Virus record (IMG/VR): IMGVR_UViG_3300020391_000003 | Location: 62,001-126,000 of that record | DNA: 64,000 nucleotides | DNA from: a virus | Reading direction: 5' to 3' (one strand) | Notes under the pieces: model-generated | Database searches by the model: none | What the model saw: only the letters and a program-made list of their open reading frames with translations | What the model was told of the DNA's origin: nothing | Shown: positions 52,984-62,067 of the stretch, one piece after another | Layout: every line of letters starts with the position of its first letter | Numbering within the stretch: the first letter of the stretch is position 1 | Program-made: the position numbers and the translations under genes

Positions 52984-55446
52984 ATGAGCGAGATAACACC
53001 CCCAAGCCCAATTATTTCTCTAAATCTTGGGCCCCAAAATCCAGGCAACACTCCAGTGCGTTATTTTTTCGCGCAATTTATGCCTGATTGGGGTGGGCCG
53101 TCTCGCGATTTTGTAATAAATTTTCCATACTACAAACTGCAGTCTGGTCAACGAGTGTTTGATAATAGAATTGCTTTTACCAAAGAATCTTTAACTGCTG
53201 AGTACAGAAGAGTGAATGGTTTGGCCTCTGTGGCATCGGTATCAGATTCTGACCTGCAAACATATTGGAATTCGGTTACAAAAATTAAAGTTAAATTTGC
53301 TTACTTCGGTCATCGAGGTCAGGCATTAGGTACGTCTGGTAGTTATAGTAGCTGGATAGCAAGTTCAAAAACCTATGACCGTACTCCAATAACAGGAACC
53401 ATAACAATTGAGGGAACAAATACAAACGTAAGTGCCCAAGATTTGATCAACGGAAGTACCGCATGGCCTACAGAATCAGAATTCAACGCGATTCAGACGC
53501 ATTTCCGAAAATTTGCAGCGGCGCTTTTTACAGATAATGTTGAGTATGAAATCAATGTGCCTGATGGAGCAAGTGATAATTTTTGGCTAGATGTAGATGC
53601 GGGTGACCCTCGTAATCTTGTAGGCGCTGCAGGTAGTACGCCGCTTGATGGACCATGGAAAGGCGTGATTATGGGAGGCCTAAATATCGATTTTCCTGAA
53701 GCGCGAGGATACGCGTTAATGTCAAACGAAGAAGATTACGAAATCTCTACAGAACAATTTGTACCAATATTGGTTTCATATACTACCCCAATGGCCAGCG
53801 CATCAGCATCTGGGCCAGTTGATGTTATAGTCAGAGGTATGGATGCAAGCCACAATACGCTTGCGACAGATACTGAAGCAACCACATTCGATTCAAGCAA
53901 ATATTATCGAGTAAATGTAAATGCCATCGGAGTTGATCACTGGGGTTGGCGCATCGACAAATATGCGGGTGAAAATAGCACAGAAACCATGATGCCTGCA
54001 GGTTCAACATATTTTACAATAAATGGTGTTGATTATCAAGCAAGTGGCGGCACAACATCTTCAAGTAGTGGTGGAAGTACTAGCGTTCCTTTAGCATATA
54101 CTACAGCTCAACAAGCTTGCGACCCTAATGCGAACTTAGATGGATACCTATATGATGAAAACCATTACGTGATTAGATATGCAGCGGTTCAACGTTTTGG
54201 GTCATTTACTGCCCGCGGTCAGGTTTATGAGTTTTATTGTTATGGTTCTGCCAGCTCGTTTGTAACAAATGCCCCGGATTTTACCCCATTTTATACACTT
54301 CAAGCTGAGACATTAAGTTTATTCAACACATCAATCTGTGTTGGATGGGCCGCTTGGCAATATTCGGCTCAGATTAATACGGAAATGGCAGCATTTGGGC
54401 TTGTATATGACGGGGCGAAGAATTCTATTTTACAACATACTCTCGACACCCCGTATGTAGCCGGTTCTAATTTGGCCTCCTCCCAGAATTATAGAGAATA
54501 CATACATCCCCAGAATTGTTCAACATCAAATAATCTAGACGGTTATGACACGAACTCAGCTGCATCTGGTGGTAATGGGGTTGTTGTTATAAATAACGGA
54601 GGACTAACTTCACATATAGAAGCATTGCAGGTCACTGCTGGTACTGATCTAGAACAAATTAGCATTTACCCAATTAAAAAAATTACATCTTCAACACCTT
54701 CAACATTTGATACCTCAGATCGATCCCTATGGGGTGGCACAAATTATCCAAAATTAGATATATTTTATGCCCACGGTCACGGTGGAACTTACAACGGATA
54801 TGGAACTGGCTATACCAAGACATTTATCAATTGGAAACAGGGTTACGGACCGCACTCAGGACAATTGGATCAATGGTCCTGGATGTGGACTCATACGGGG
54901 CATACGGGGTATATATATGGTTCTCGAAAAATAAAAGGAAGATGGCTTGGCGATGCGGGTGGATCCGGTGACGATGATGGCACTCCAGTCTATCCTGGAT
55001 ACAATTTTGGATATTGGGCGCAGCCTTTTGTGAGCCCTCCGGCAGATGGAATATATCCAGACGGATCAACTCGCCCTCATCCTAATAATATTAGTTCCAG
55101 TTCTCACGCAAACATAACATACGGTTACGACTTATCAAATTACGGGAACCCCGCACCCGTTACAGATAGCAATGGAGTTATGACGTGGGAGCGAGCAATG
55201 ATGGGCCCAATTTCAGATATTATGGAATATGATGTAACAATTGGTAGCCAAACCGTAGCTGGGTACCGTTCTGAATTTCGCGGAATAACTTTCGCTGAAA
55301 ATGTAGGGTTCGGACTAAGAAGCACAAGTTGGGACGAGGGTTCAGACGGAGAAACAGCGGGCACCACGTTTAAGGGCGCGGCATTTTTAGTTGTTGGATT
55401 CCAAGATGATGCAGGAGTCTGGCATTACAAAGACGAATACCTTTAA
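52984..55446 (+). CDS. Large structural protein, probable tail fibre or adhesin
   Basis: The 820-residue protein is Ser/Thr/Gly/Tyr-rich with long beta-like stretches, and no catalytic motif that I can see. The first 260 residues look like a globular domain (PVRYFFAQFMPDWGGPSRDF), then a Ser/Gly linker (GGTTSSSSGGSTS) and a His/Tyr-rich C-terminal part (HGHGGTYNGYGTGYTKTFIN; TGHTGYIYGSRKIKG). Position among tail genes supports a surface role. Exact structure unknown. Confidence 0.6.
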   Translation: MSEITPPSPIISLNLGPQNPGNTPVRYFFAQFMPDWGGPSRDFVINFPYYKLQSGQRVFDNRIAFTKESLTAEYRRVNGLASVASVSDSDLQTYWNSVTKIKVKFAYFGHRGQALGTSGSYSSWIASSKTYDRTPITGTITIEGTNTNVSAQDLINGSTAWPTESEFNAIQTHFRKFAAALFTDNVEYEINVPDGASDNFWLDVDAGDPRNLVGAAGSTPLDGPWKGVIMGGLNIDFPEARGYALMSNEEDYEISTEQFVPILVSYTTPMASASASGPVDVIVRGMDASHNTLATDTEATTFDSSKYYRVNVNAIGVDHWGWRIDKYAGENSTETMMPAGSTYFTINGVDYQASGGTTSSSSGGSTSVPLAYTTAQQACDPNANLDGYLYDENHYVIRYAAVQRFGSFTARGQVYEFYCYGSASSFVTNAPDFTPFYTLQAETLSLFNTSICVGWAAWQYSAQINTEMAAFGLVYDGAKNSILQHTLDTPYVAGSNLASSQNYREYIHPQNCSTSNNLDGYDTNSAASGGNGVVVINNGGLTSHIEALQVTAGTDLEQISIYPIKKITSSTPSTFDTSDRSLWGGTNYPKLDIFYAHGHGGTYNGYGTGYTKTFINWKQGYGPHSGQLDQWSWMWTHTGHTGYIYGSRKIKGRWLGDAGGSGDDDGTPVYPGYNFGYWAQPFVSPPADGIYPDGSTRPHPNNISSSSHANITYGYDLSNYGNPAPVTDSNGVMTWERAMMGPISDIMEYDVTIGSQTVAGYRSEFRGITFAENVGFGLRSTSWDEGSDGETAGTTFKGAAFLVVGFQDDAGVWHYKDEYL

Positions 55447-55451
55447 TAAAA

Positions 55452-56012
55452 ATGATACAAAAAAATAATAGTTTAATACCGCAAATTCAGACCGAACTTG
55501 ATGACATCCTCGCAAGCTGGGACCAACTCACTATAAAAAAAGAAACAAACGATTCAATAGATTTTTCATCCCAAGATTCACTCGCTAATGCAATAAATGA
55601 TCGCAAAAGATACAGTAAAATGATCAGTTATGAATTTGGACAAAAACAAAAAGATCTTGCTTTAAAAATTGAAGATATTATTGAAGAACCTGTTCTAGCT
55701 AGGGGTTGCAGTAAATATCCTGCGGGCGGAGGTTTGGTTTGGCATGATAATTTGGAATGTGTTGGAAAAAGATTGTATCTAAGTTTTGCGGTAGAGTCCG
55801 AAAAGAGTTTTTTTAGATATCAAGACTGGGAAACCAAAGAAATAGTTACTTTATATGATCAAGGAGTTTGGGAAGCAAGAGAATTCGAGGTAACATTTGA
55901 AAAGCCCGTTTGGCACTGTGTTGAAAGTGAAACAGAAAGATACAGCTTGGGGTTTTTTGTTGGAGAAAAAGGGTTAAACTTGATGGAAAGGCAGGCTATC
56001 GGTTTATTATGA
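55452..56012 (+). CDS. 2OG-Fe(II) oxygenase-like protein, first of a pair
   Basis: The 186-residue product has GLVWHDNLECVGKRLYLSFA followed by EKSFFRYQDWE and later EKPVWHCVESETERYSLGFF. The W-H-x-N...G-x-R-L-Y...E-K-S-F-F-R-Y...W-H-C...R-x-S-x-G-F order is shared with the protein at 57525-58085 and matches 2-oxoglutarate/iron oxygenase-like proteins found near tail genes of T4-like cyanophages. The usual H-x-D has N in the third place. Possible role: modifying a virion protein. Confidence 0.55.
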   Translation: MIQKNNSLIPQIQTELDDILASWDQLTIKKETNDSIDFSSQDSLANAINDRKRYSKMISYEFGQKQKDLALKIEDIIEEPVLARGCSKYPAGGGLVWHDNLECVGKRLYLSFAVESEKSFFRYQDWETKEIVTLYDQGVWEAREFEVTFEKPVWHCVESETERYSLGFFVGEKGLNLMERQAIGLL

Positions 56013-56383
56013 TAAAAGGTTGGCACGTTTTGGATGGGGATTGGGCCATCGAGGGATTTGAGGATTTAAAGGTAAGTCCTGCTAAATTTGTTAAAGATGA
56101 TATGCGCATTGTTAAATTTGCAGACTTTTGCCACAAGCCTCTTCCGGATATGAATTGTCCTAATTTTAACGTAAATAGGTATCAGAATGCAGATCCAAGA
56201 TTTCCAGGTATTCTTGCCGAAGGTGTACCAAATCCTGAAAATAAAAAATACAGAATGTGCGATGGCAGATATAGATTATTAAAAATGAAAAATAGTGGAA
56301 TAAAAGAAGCGTTATTTATAATAATAAATAAAAAAACATTTATGAACGCTGCCAAACTACAATTTGAAGAGAATTTAACATGA
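56009..56383 (+). CDS. ParB/sulfiredoxin-fold-like small protein
   Basis: The 124-residue product has KKYRMCDGRYRLLKMKNSGI then KEALFIIINKKTF, resembling the D-G-R-H-R motif of ParB/sulfiredoxin-type domains. The rest (FADFCHKPLPDMNCPNFNVN) has Cys and Pro that may fix a fold. Similar proteins occur near tail genes of cyanophages. Function unknown. Overlaps both neighbours by ATGA. Confidence 0.45.
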   Translation: MIKGWHVLDGDWAIEGFEDLKVSPAKFVKDDMRIVKFADFCHKPLPDMNCPNFNVNRYQNADPRFPGILAEGVPNPENKKYRMCDGRYRLLKMKNSGIKEALFIIINKKTFMNAAKLQFEENLT

Positions 56384-57519
56384 GCAGAAGATACATGCAG
56401 TCAAGTGGCCCAATCAGCCTAAAGAATATAAAGACATTTATAGACCGAGATTATTATCATCCTGGAGCGGTGGCAGTAAACGGATATTATCCGTTATACA
56501 CTAGCGCTTCTGCTGCAAATGCAAATCAATCCGGAGACGGATCTTCTCATACTCATGTATTCGGGTCAACAACATACTATATGCCCAACGGCCTGACCAT
56601 GGGCACAAATCAATTTCATGGAGATCTTCCCACGGTTAGCTATTCGAATATCAGCCTAGCAACGCTTTTTACTGAAGCTCAAAATACTAGTCCTTCTGCT
56701 GCAGTACTTCCAAATGGTAATTTTACTGCTCCTCACTCGATGAGCGAGTTTCATGATGCATATATACAAATGAGCAGCATTCAAATCACAAGTATCGAAG
56801 AACTTCTTTGGGATTTGGTTATAAATGTAAATGCTCCTGCAGGATCTGCAACAGTTGCATCTGGCGCTGGATCGTATGCGCCAGGAACAGTTGTTAATAT
56901 TTCCGTAAGTTTTGATGCTTCGAGTGAACATTTTACAAATTGGACTGGCGGAACTGTTGCAGATTCAAGTTCATCATCAACCACAGTAACCATGGATGGA
57001 GACAAAACTTTAACCGCAAATCTAGCAGAGCACACTGGACCGTCTCAACCACCCGATGCTGTTGGCCCAACTTGTCGTCAGGTTACAATGCTAAATACAG
57101 GCATGGGATTCACAAGCATTGCGGACATTCAGGCTTTGTTTGGTACAAACATATACTGGATAGACTCGGGCAACCATAAATACAGCAGTCGGACAAGTTT
57201 CGGTGGCGGCAACAGCGGGCTTCCTTATGGTACCGCAGGCGAACTAGATTCTGAGGGCAGAATCACCAAGTGGTGCGCAGGTAATTTTAGCTTTGATGTA
57301 GACGAAGATGATGATGGCCCAGACCCACATACAGTTTACATTCTTCAAGATCCTCTCGAACTCTGGGTTCAAGCACCGAATGGGCGATGGAATAAAGGTT
57401 GGACTAGTAATGGCTGGGGCAATAACAACAATCCCAACCCCAACGGAGTTCCTGATTTTACAAACAGAATTTATGCGAAGTGGACGCAAACACCTTACTT
57501 CTCTTATCAATCGGATTAA
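56380..57519 (+). CDS. Structural protein with bacterial repeat domain
   Basis: The 379-residue product has an N-terminal Gly/Asn/Ser/His-rich region and a 60-residue unit GSATVASGAGSYAPGTVVNI, continuing to FTNWTGGTVADSSSS and VTMDGDKTLTANL. This G-x-x-Y-x-x-G-x-x-V-x-x-x-A...F-x-x-W-x-G...M-x-x-x-x-x-x-x-A pattern is the divergent InlB B-repeat / bacterial repeat found in bacterial surface and secreted proteins. The C-terminal 150 residues are Asn/Gly/Trp-rich. Probably a tail or surface protein, with the repeat taken from a host-like source. Confidence 0.6.
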   Translation: MSRRYMQSSGPISLKNIKTFIDRDYYHPGAVAVNGYYPLYTSASAANANQSGDGSSHTHVFGSTTYYMPNGLTMGTNQFHGDLPTVSYSNISLATLFTEAQNTSPSAAVLPNGNFTAPHSMSEFHDAYIQMSSIQITSIEELLWDLVINVNAPAGSATVASGAGSYAPGTVVNISVSFDASSEHFTNWTGGTVADSSSSSTTVTMDGDKTLTANLAEHTGPSQPPDAVGPTCRQVTMLNTGMGFTSIADIQALFGTNIYWIDSGNHKYSSRTSFGGGNSGLPYGTAGELDSEGRITKWCAGNFSFDVDEDDDGPDPHTVYILQDPLELWVQAPNGRWNKGWTSNGWGNNNNPNPNGVPDFTNRIYAKWTQTPYFSYQSD

Positions 57520-57524
57520 AAAAT

Positions 57525-58085
57525 ATGAAAAATTACGTTTCACTAGAACAGTTCATCGAAGAATTCGAGCAATCGATAAACAACATAATCGAAGATATGC
57601 CTTCTGTGCAAGCAACAAAAGAAGAGCTTGAACAAGCGCTCTCCAAAGAAAACTTGATGAATATAATTGATCAAAAAGAAGATCTATGTCACGCACGATT
57701 GATCGACGACAATGATTCAAGAATTATCTATCGAAAAGTAAGCGGAGATGCTTCGCAGTATCCAAATTTGCGCCCCGAAATTGCAGATCTAAGAATTGAG
57801 GGATACAAGCGTAGTGGATTTTTTGCTTATCCTGAAAATACTTTCTGCGGATGGCACACAAATAGCAATAATACAGGAGAAAGGCTTTACATTGTTTACG
57901 CAGATCAAGACGAAAAAAGTTTTTTTAGATATTACGATTCAGAAAAAGACGCAGTCGTCACCAAGTGGGAGAAAAAGGGAATCAATATAAACAAGTTTAC
58001 GTGCTCGCAAGAAAATTTATTCTGGCACTGCGCGGGCAGCTACTGCAACAGAATTAGCGTAGGGTTCAATAAAATCGAAGACTAA
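57525..58085 (+). CDS. 2OG-Fe(II) oxygenase-like protein, second of a pair
   Basis: The 186-residue product has GFFAYPENTFCGWHTNSNNT, GERLYIVYADQDEKSFFRYY and LFWHCAGSYCNRISVGF. The same W-H-x-N...E-K-S-F-F-R-Y...W-H-C...R-I-S-x-G-F motifs as the protein at 55452-56012 make the two paralogues of equal length. The H-x-N motif seen twice suggests the third residue is not Asp in either. It starts 5 bases after the previous stop. Confidence 0.6.
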   Translation: MKNYVSLEQFIEEFEQSINNIIEDMPSVQATKEELEQALSKENLMNIIDQKEDLCHARLIDDNDSRIIYRKVSGDASQYPNLRPEIADLRIEGYKRSGFFAYPENTFCGWHTNSNNTGERLYIVYADQDEKSFFRYYDSEKDAVVTKWEKKGININKFTCSQENLFWHCAGSYCNRISVGFNKIED

Positions 58086-58162
58086 ATCTATACAAGTATA
58101 TTATATAAACTAATTTATAGACACTTTTAAATTAAGCTCTAATCTTGCGTGTATTTATTTCT

Positions 58163-58225
58163 ATGGAAATGCAAGAAATATTGCGAACAGATATAGTTAG
58201 ATTATTAGAAAAATTGGAAAAATGA
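58163..58225 (+). CDS. Tiny helical peptide
   Basis: A 20-residue frame MEMQEILRTDIVRLLEKLEK that ends in an ATGA overlap with the next gene. Too short to identify; it may be a leader. Confidence 0.3.
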   Translation: MEMQEILRTDIVRLLEKLEK

Positions 58226-58533
58226 AATTAATCATCGATTCCTATCTTACTGAGCCACCCAGCGAAATTACTTGTTTTCGCGATATTACATTGTACGCAA
58301 AAACTTTTTGTTTTGAAGATATTTTATTGGAATGTCCTCCAGGTACTCGTAGCATGTACTGGAATTGGCTCAAAAGATACGGCGCGCATGATTTTGTTAG
58401 TTATTTAATTAAGTCCACAGAAATTGAAAGTGGATATACTATAAAAACAACTAAACCTGCCAATATAGTAATCGACAAGTTTGATAACGATAATTTAAAT
58501 TATCTTGTTACTCGCTTTGAGTTTCTTCGCTAG
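58222..58533 (+). CDS. Hypothetical protein
   Basis: The 103-residue product MKLIIDSYLTEPPSEITCFR... has PPGTRSMYWNWLKRYGAHDF in the middle. It converges with and overlaps the end of the minus-strand gene at 58508 by 26 bases. Not recognised. Confidence 0.5.
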   Translation: MKLIIDSYLTEPPSEITCFRDITLYAKTFCFEDILLECPPGTRSMYWNWLKRYGAHDFVSYLIKSTEIESGYTIKTTKPANIVIDKFDNDNLNYLVTRFEFLR

Positions 58534-58804
58534 GCTGCTCTTTGGGTTTAAGAGCTTCTTCAAGAATTTTCTGGAAATCTTCTTCGCTTAAATTTTTAAC
58601 CGTTTCTTTTGCGCGGCTCAAAGCTTGATTTTGTACGATTTGAACTAATGTATCCATAGGAACCGCAGATAATGCGTCTACGAGAGTTGATCTTGCTAAA
58701 AAGTCATTTGCAATGTATTGCGTAACTTTTTGCGTTTCTTCCTCTGAAGGAGCGTTAGATTCTTGAGTTTCCTCAGCGTTTTTTTCTAGAGTTGCATCTG
58801 TCAT
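58508..58804 (-). CDS. Hypothetical acidic helical protein
   Basis: The 98-residue product MTDATLEKNAEETQESNAPS... has a Glu/Thr/Ser-rich disordered start, then helical segments. It is first of a short minus-strand group. Not recognised. Confidence 0.5.
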   Translation of the reverse strand: MTDATLEKNAEETQESNAPSEEETQKVTQYIANDFLARSTLVDALSAVPMDTLVQIVQNQALSRAKETVKNLSEEDFQKILEEALKPKEQPSEETQSE

Positions 58805-58842
58805 ATATATATGATATAATTATTAAAGATAAATTAAAGTGA

Positions 58843-59040
58843 TTAATGTATATTATATAAACCACCTTTTCGCGGTGTATTTATAATCATATTTTGCATC
58901 ATGTTTTGAATTACTATTTGTTGTTTTAATTCTTGTATTTGTAGATTTTGTTTTTGAATTACTTTGTGTTGATCCCACGCAAACCACGACAAGAAAAAGA
59001 TGAGCAACAGCAAACTTATTGTTCCTAAATGATCATTCAC
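58843..59040 (-). CDS. Small membrane-anchored coiled-coil protein
   Basis: The 65-residue product, GTG start, has a membrane segment (ISLLLLIFFLSWFAW) and then a Gln-rich coiled coil (VIQKQNLQIQELKQQIVIQN). The topology fits a spanin-like or holin-accessory protein, but no partner is seen. It overlaps the next gene upstream by GTGA. Confidence 0.5.
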   Translation of the reverse strand: MNDHLGTISLLLLIFFLSWFAWDQHKVIQKQNLQIQELKQQIVIQNMMQNMIINTPRKGGLYNIH

Positions 59041-59216
59041 ATCTTATTGTAGTAACTTTGTTTTATTTTTTCTATAGCCAATTCAAGATCGTAATTGTTT
59101 TCCTTTGCGTATCTTTGAAAAGTTTTAAATTCTATACCTTTATGAATATCATTAAATTCACTTTTTTTGATATAAAATTCATAATACCATGCTGAAATTA
59201 ATTCTGAAGTATTCAT
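59037..59216 (-). CDS. Small hypothetical protein
   Basis: The 59-residue product MNTSELISAWYYEFYIKKSE... is helical and polar. Its stop overlaps the GTG of the next gene. Not recognised. Confidence 0.45.
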   Translation of the reverse strand: MNTSELISAWYYEFYIKKSEFNDIHKGIEFKTFQRYAKENNYDLELAIEKIKQSYYNKM

Positions 59217-59301
59217 TTTATTGTATTTGAATATACAATATACACATTTAATATAAGAATATAATGTGTGCAGAAAGAATCTGCAAACAACTTTAAAGTC
59301 T

Positions 59302-59312
59302 AAAATAGTGTA
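59302..59312 (+). promoter_or_regulatory. Candidate late promoter box, second copy
   Basis: AAAATAGTGTA lies exactly 10 bases before the ATG at 59323, matching the site at 52963. Confidence 0.5.
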
Positions 59313-59322
59313 TATAAATTAG

Positions 59323-60705
59323 ATGGCAAGTTTACCAAAATTTCAATTCACTATGGGGTTGCATGCTCAGGTTGGGGTTAGCCCCAATATATATGTAAAC
59401 ATTTGGACCATAACTAATGTAGAAATGATCGATGCCGGAAGCGGAATTCAAAACAGCGCTTTTGTTCAGCTTGAAAACTTGAGCACTGTGTATCACGCTC
59501 CCGGTACGGGTGGTAGCGCTCAAGTAGGATATCCTAATAATTTTAATTTCAGAAGACCAATCATTGGACAAACAAGTTTAAGTCATTTAACTGGCACCGG
59601 AAGAAACGGAGGCGTTTTTTCTAATTCATTAAAAGATGCCACATTCAATATAACTGTAGATCCATCTACTCAGGCGGTAAGTGGAATATCTCTTCAGAAT
59701 GGAGGATTTTATTATGGAATTGGGCAGTCAAATCAAAGTATTACCACTGACTGGCGCTCTTGGGTCGGAAGGAGCGCTGGAAACTTAAACACAACATTGA
59801 GTGCAGATGGAGGATACTTTCTGGGGCTGCCCGCAGAGCTTAAGATTAATGATGTTGAAACAAGACAAGCTAGCAGCAAACAATCAAGGCCAAATAACCC
59901 TGTCTATGAAAATGTTAGCGATATTTTTACATATAGTTTTCTAGGCAAAGACGCAACAGGTAAAATCAGAAGAGGTGTTGAGCCTTATTATGCGCCTAAA
60001 AACCCAACTCAACTTGGTGGATATACTTTTACAGCAGACTATAATTTACATACCGCAACTGTTTTTGCTGATGCGGGTAGTACCACTACCGAAGGAGTAA
60101 TTCAGGCTAGATTTAACAGTCCCAACGCAACAGTATACGGAATTACAGCTCCAATTTTAGGTTTAAATTCTAGCTCAAAAAATTCTATGTTTGCTCAACC
60201 CTCTGATCCAACCCCGGATCCAGATAAAGGTTTGAAAATCTATGAATTGCCCGAAACAAATGCTGAAGAATTTGACAAAACAAATAGATTTGTAATAGTT
60301 CAACAGCCTAGCGGTGAATTATTTAAAATGAGTGCGTTTCCTTTTTCTTCTGCTCAAGGGGTAGATGGAATAGAATTTTTTGACGAAGAAATTGTGGTTG
60401 AGAACATGAGAATTAATACCTCACAAGTAAAAGAAATAGATATCCCGGCACATGATTTAAGGGGATTTGTGCCAGATTCAGCAAATTTTGTTATTATAAC
60501 AATAGAATTTGGCACCGCATTATATCCGTTTCTATCGTGTACGCTTGGAAACTGCTTTACATATATGGTTTCAAGGGGTGATGGGGACAATGCTCCAAGA
60601 TCAAATCAAGTTTTTGTTCCGATTGTTAATGGAAGATTATTGATAACAAATGTTGAGGTTAGGGCAAGTGGATTTTTAATAATTAAACTTCATGGCTACG
60701 GATAA
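59323..60705 (+). CDS. Structural tail protein
   Basis: The 460-residue product is Ser/Asn/Gly/Thr-rich with short beta-like repeats and no catalytic motif, typical of a virion tail or fibre protein. Near residue 305 a KGLKIYELPETNAEEFDKTN segment with FVIVQQPSG resembles segments near the start of the next two proteins, so the three share a domain. Late-type promoter box upstream. It overlaps the next gene by 14 bases. Confidence 0.55.
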   Translation: MASLPKFQFTMGLHAQVGVSPNIYVNIWTITNVEMIDAGSGIQNSAFVQLENLSTVYHAPGTGGSAQVGYPNNFNFRRPIIGQTSLSHLTGTGRNGGVFSNSLKDATFNITVDPSTQAVSGISLQNGGFYYGIGQSNQSITTDWRSWVGRSAGNLNTTLSADGGYFLGLPAELKINDVETRQASSKQSRPNNPVYENVSDIFTYSFLGKDATGKIRRGVEPYYAPKNPTQLGGYTFTADYNLHTATVFADAGSTTTEGVIQARFNSPNATVYGITAPILGLNSSSKNSMFAQPSDPTPDPDKGLKIYELPETNAEEFDKTNRFVIVQQPSGELFKMSAFPFSSAQGVDGIEFFDEEIVVENMRINTSQVKEIDIPAHDLRGFVPDSANFVIITIEFGTALYPFLSCTLGNCFTYMVSRGDGDNAPRSNQVFVPIVNGRLLITNVEVRASGFLIIKLHGYG

Positions 60706-61273
60706 AGAAATTAAAGACTTTCCGATTATCATCGGTTCGGAATTTGACACATCAAAAGATTTATTTTTGTTGCCAGGAGATGGATCTGTTCATCCGACAA
60801 GCACTGTTGTTGCTGACGCAGTATTAGACAATTTAAAAAAACAGCAAGGTTTAGTTAACCATAAGCAAATTAAAAGTCTAAATTTATTTTCCGAGTGGGA
60901 CGGATTTAAGCTGAGCGCTGCATCTACAAATATAGTAGATGAATGGGCGGGTCTTAGGCAGGAATCGAGTATTAGAACCTATGATTTAAGTAACCTTGGT
61001 ATTCCTGATAATACTAAAGCGGTTTACGTAAAAATATTCATTCATGGAAGTTATCCCGCATTGCATATGACTTACTATAAAAGCTCCACCGCTACCTCTG
61101 GTCATACTATGAATAATCTGCAAAAAGGGAAATCTAGGGGAGCAGCAGAAGCGTGGCAACTGTGGATGCCGGTGAATGAAAAAAAAATATTCATAAAATG
61201 GAGATATACTAGAGCCACCGGAGTGGATGGGGCTCAATCTATCGTACAATTAATGGTATCATCATATATATAA
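60692..61273 (+). CDS. Tail protein, family-related to its neighbours
   Basis: The 193-residue product starts MATDKEIKDFPIIIGSEFDT, then SKDLFLLPGDG. The x-x-P-x-x-x-x-x-x-F-D-x-S-x-D-L-x-L-L pattern recurs at the start of the protein at 61273 and inside the protein at 59323, so the three are related modules. Overlaps both neighbours by 1-14 bases. Confidence 0.55.
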   Translation: MATDKEIKDFPIIIGSEFDTSKDLFLLPGDGSVHPTSTVVADAVLDNLKKQQGLVNHKQIKSLNLFSEWDGFKLSAASTNIVDEWAGLRQESSIRTYDLSNLGIPDNTKAVYVKIFIHGSYPALHMTYYKSSTATSGHTMNNLQKGKSRGAAEAWQLWMPVNEKKIFIKWRYTRATGVDGAQSIVQLMVSSYI

Positions 61274-61878
61274 TGAACAAAAATATAGAAACCTTACCAA
61301 TTTTAAATACAGACGACTTTGATTCTAGTCAAGATTTGCTTTTATTACAAAAGACTCAAGTCGGAGGGGTGGGTGAGCCTTCGATTTTTAGTTTAACAGG
61401 AGATTTAGCTAGTAACCAAGTAGCTATTCGTAATGCAAGCATAAGATTTTTACCGCAAGAGATGCATATTGATAAATTTTTTTATTCTGAAGGAGATCGC
61501 AATAAACAAGAATACGCTCAAAATGTATTTAGATCTCAAAACTTAACATCTTACGGAGTTCCTTCAAGTGCAAACCATGTCTTACTTAGCGTAGTTGATT
61601 CGACTCGAGCGGGGGGAAATGCAGGAAGAACATTTCATATAAGATTTTTTTATGGAAAATATCCAGAAGCGCTTAATGTCAACAATTATCTATTCCAGGA
61701 TTTTGTTAGACATTATACAAGCAAACAATCTCAGGACGAGGGATATCCAATTATGCACACAGATCAGTTTTGGCTTCCTGTTTTCGAAAATACCGGAGAC
61801 GATTCCAAAAAATTAATCTATCATAAAGCTAATTTAGTAAATGTAGACTTAGATTTTTATATTATAGCTTATTCATAA
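61273..61878 (+). CDS. Tail protein, family-related to its neighbours
   Basis: The 201-residue product begins MNKNIETLPILNTDDFDSSQ, then DLLLLQKTQVGG, a second copy of the P-I-x-x-x-x-F-D-x-S-x-D-L-x-L-L pattern. The rest is beta-like and polar. It starts at a single-base overlap with the previous gene. Confidence 0.55.
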   Translation: MNKNIETLPILNTDDFDSSQDLLLLQKTQVGGVGEPSIFSLTGDLASNQVAIRNASIRFLPQEMHIDKFFYSEGDRNKQEYAQNVFRSQNLTSYGVPSSANHVLLSVVDSTRAGGNAGRTFHIRFFYGKYPEALNVNNYLFQDFVRHYTSKQSQDEGYPIMHTDQFWLPVFENTGDDSKKLIYHKANLVNVDLDFYIIAYS

Positions 61879-62036
61879 TGCCATTACCAAAACCAAATAA
61901 AAACGAAAAAAACAGCAAGTTTATGACGCGCTGTATTTCTCAATTAGAATCCAAAAAAGAATTCAAAGATAACAAGCAAAGAATTGCTGTTTGTTACAGC
62001 CAATTGGCTAGAAACAAAAGCAAAAAAAAGTCTTGA
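61878..62036 (+). CDS. Small basic protein
   Basis: The 52-residue product MPLPKPNKNEKNSKFMTRCI... is Lys-rich with QRIAVCYSQL near the end, a motif (F-M-x-R-C...Q-x-x-A-V-C-Y-x-Q) shared with small phage proteins near head or tail genes. It overlaps the previous stop by TAATG. Confidence 0.5.
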   Translation: MPLPKPNKNEKNSKFMTRCISQLESKKEFKDNKQRIAVCYSQLARNKSKKKS

Positions 62037-62061
62037 CATTTTAGCACAAATTTGAGATAAT
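62033..62061 (+). promoter_or_regulatory. Promoter of the peptidase gene, leaderless type
   Basis: TTGACA and GATAAT are 17 bases apart; the ATG at 62068 begins 6 bases after the -10. The gene is therefore switched on by host-type sigma70, unlike the tail genes beside it. Confidence 0.8.
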
Positions 62062-62067
62062 TCCAGT

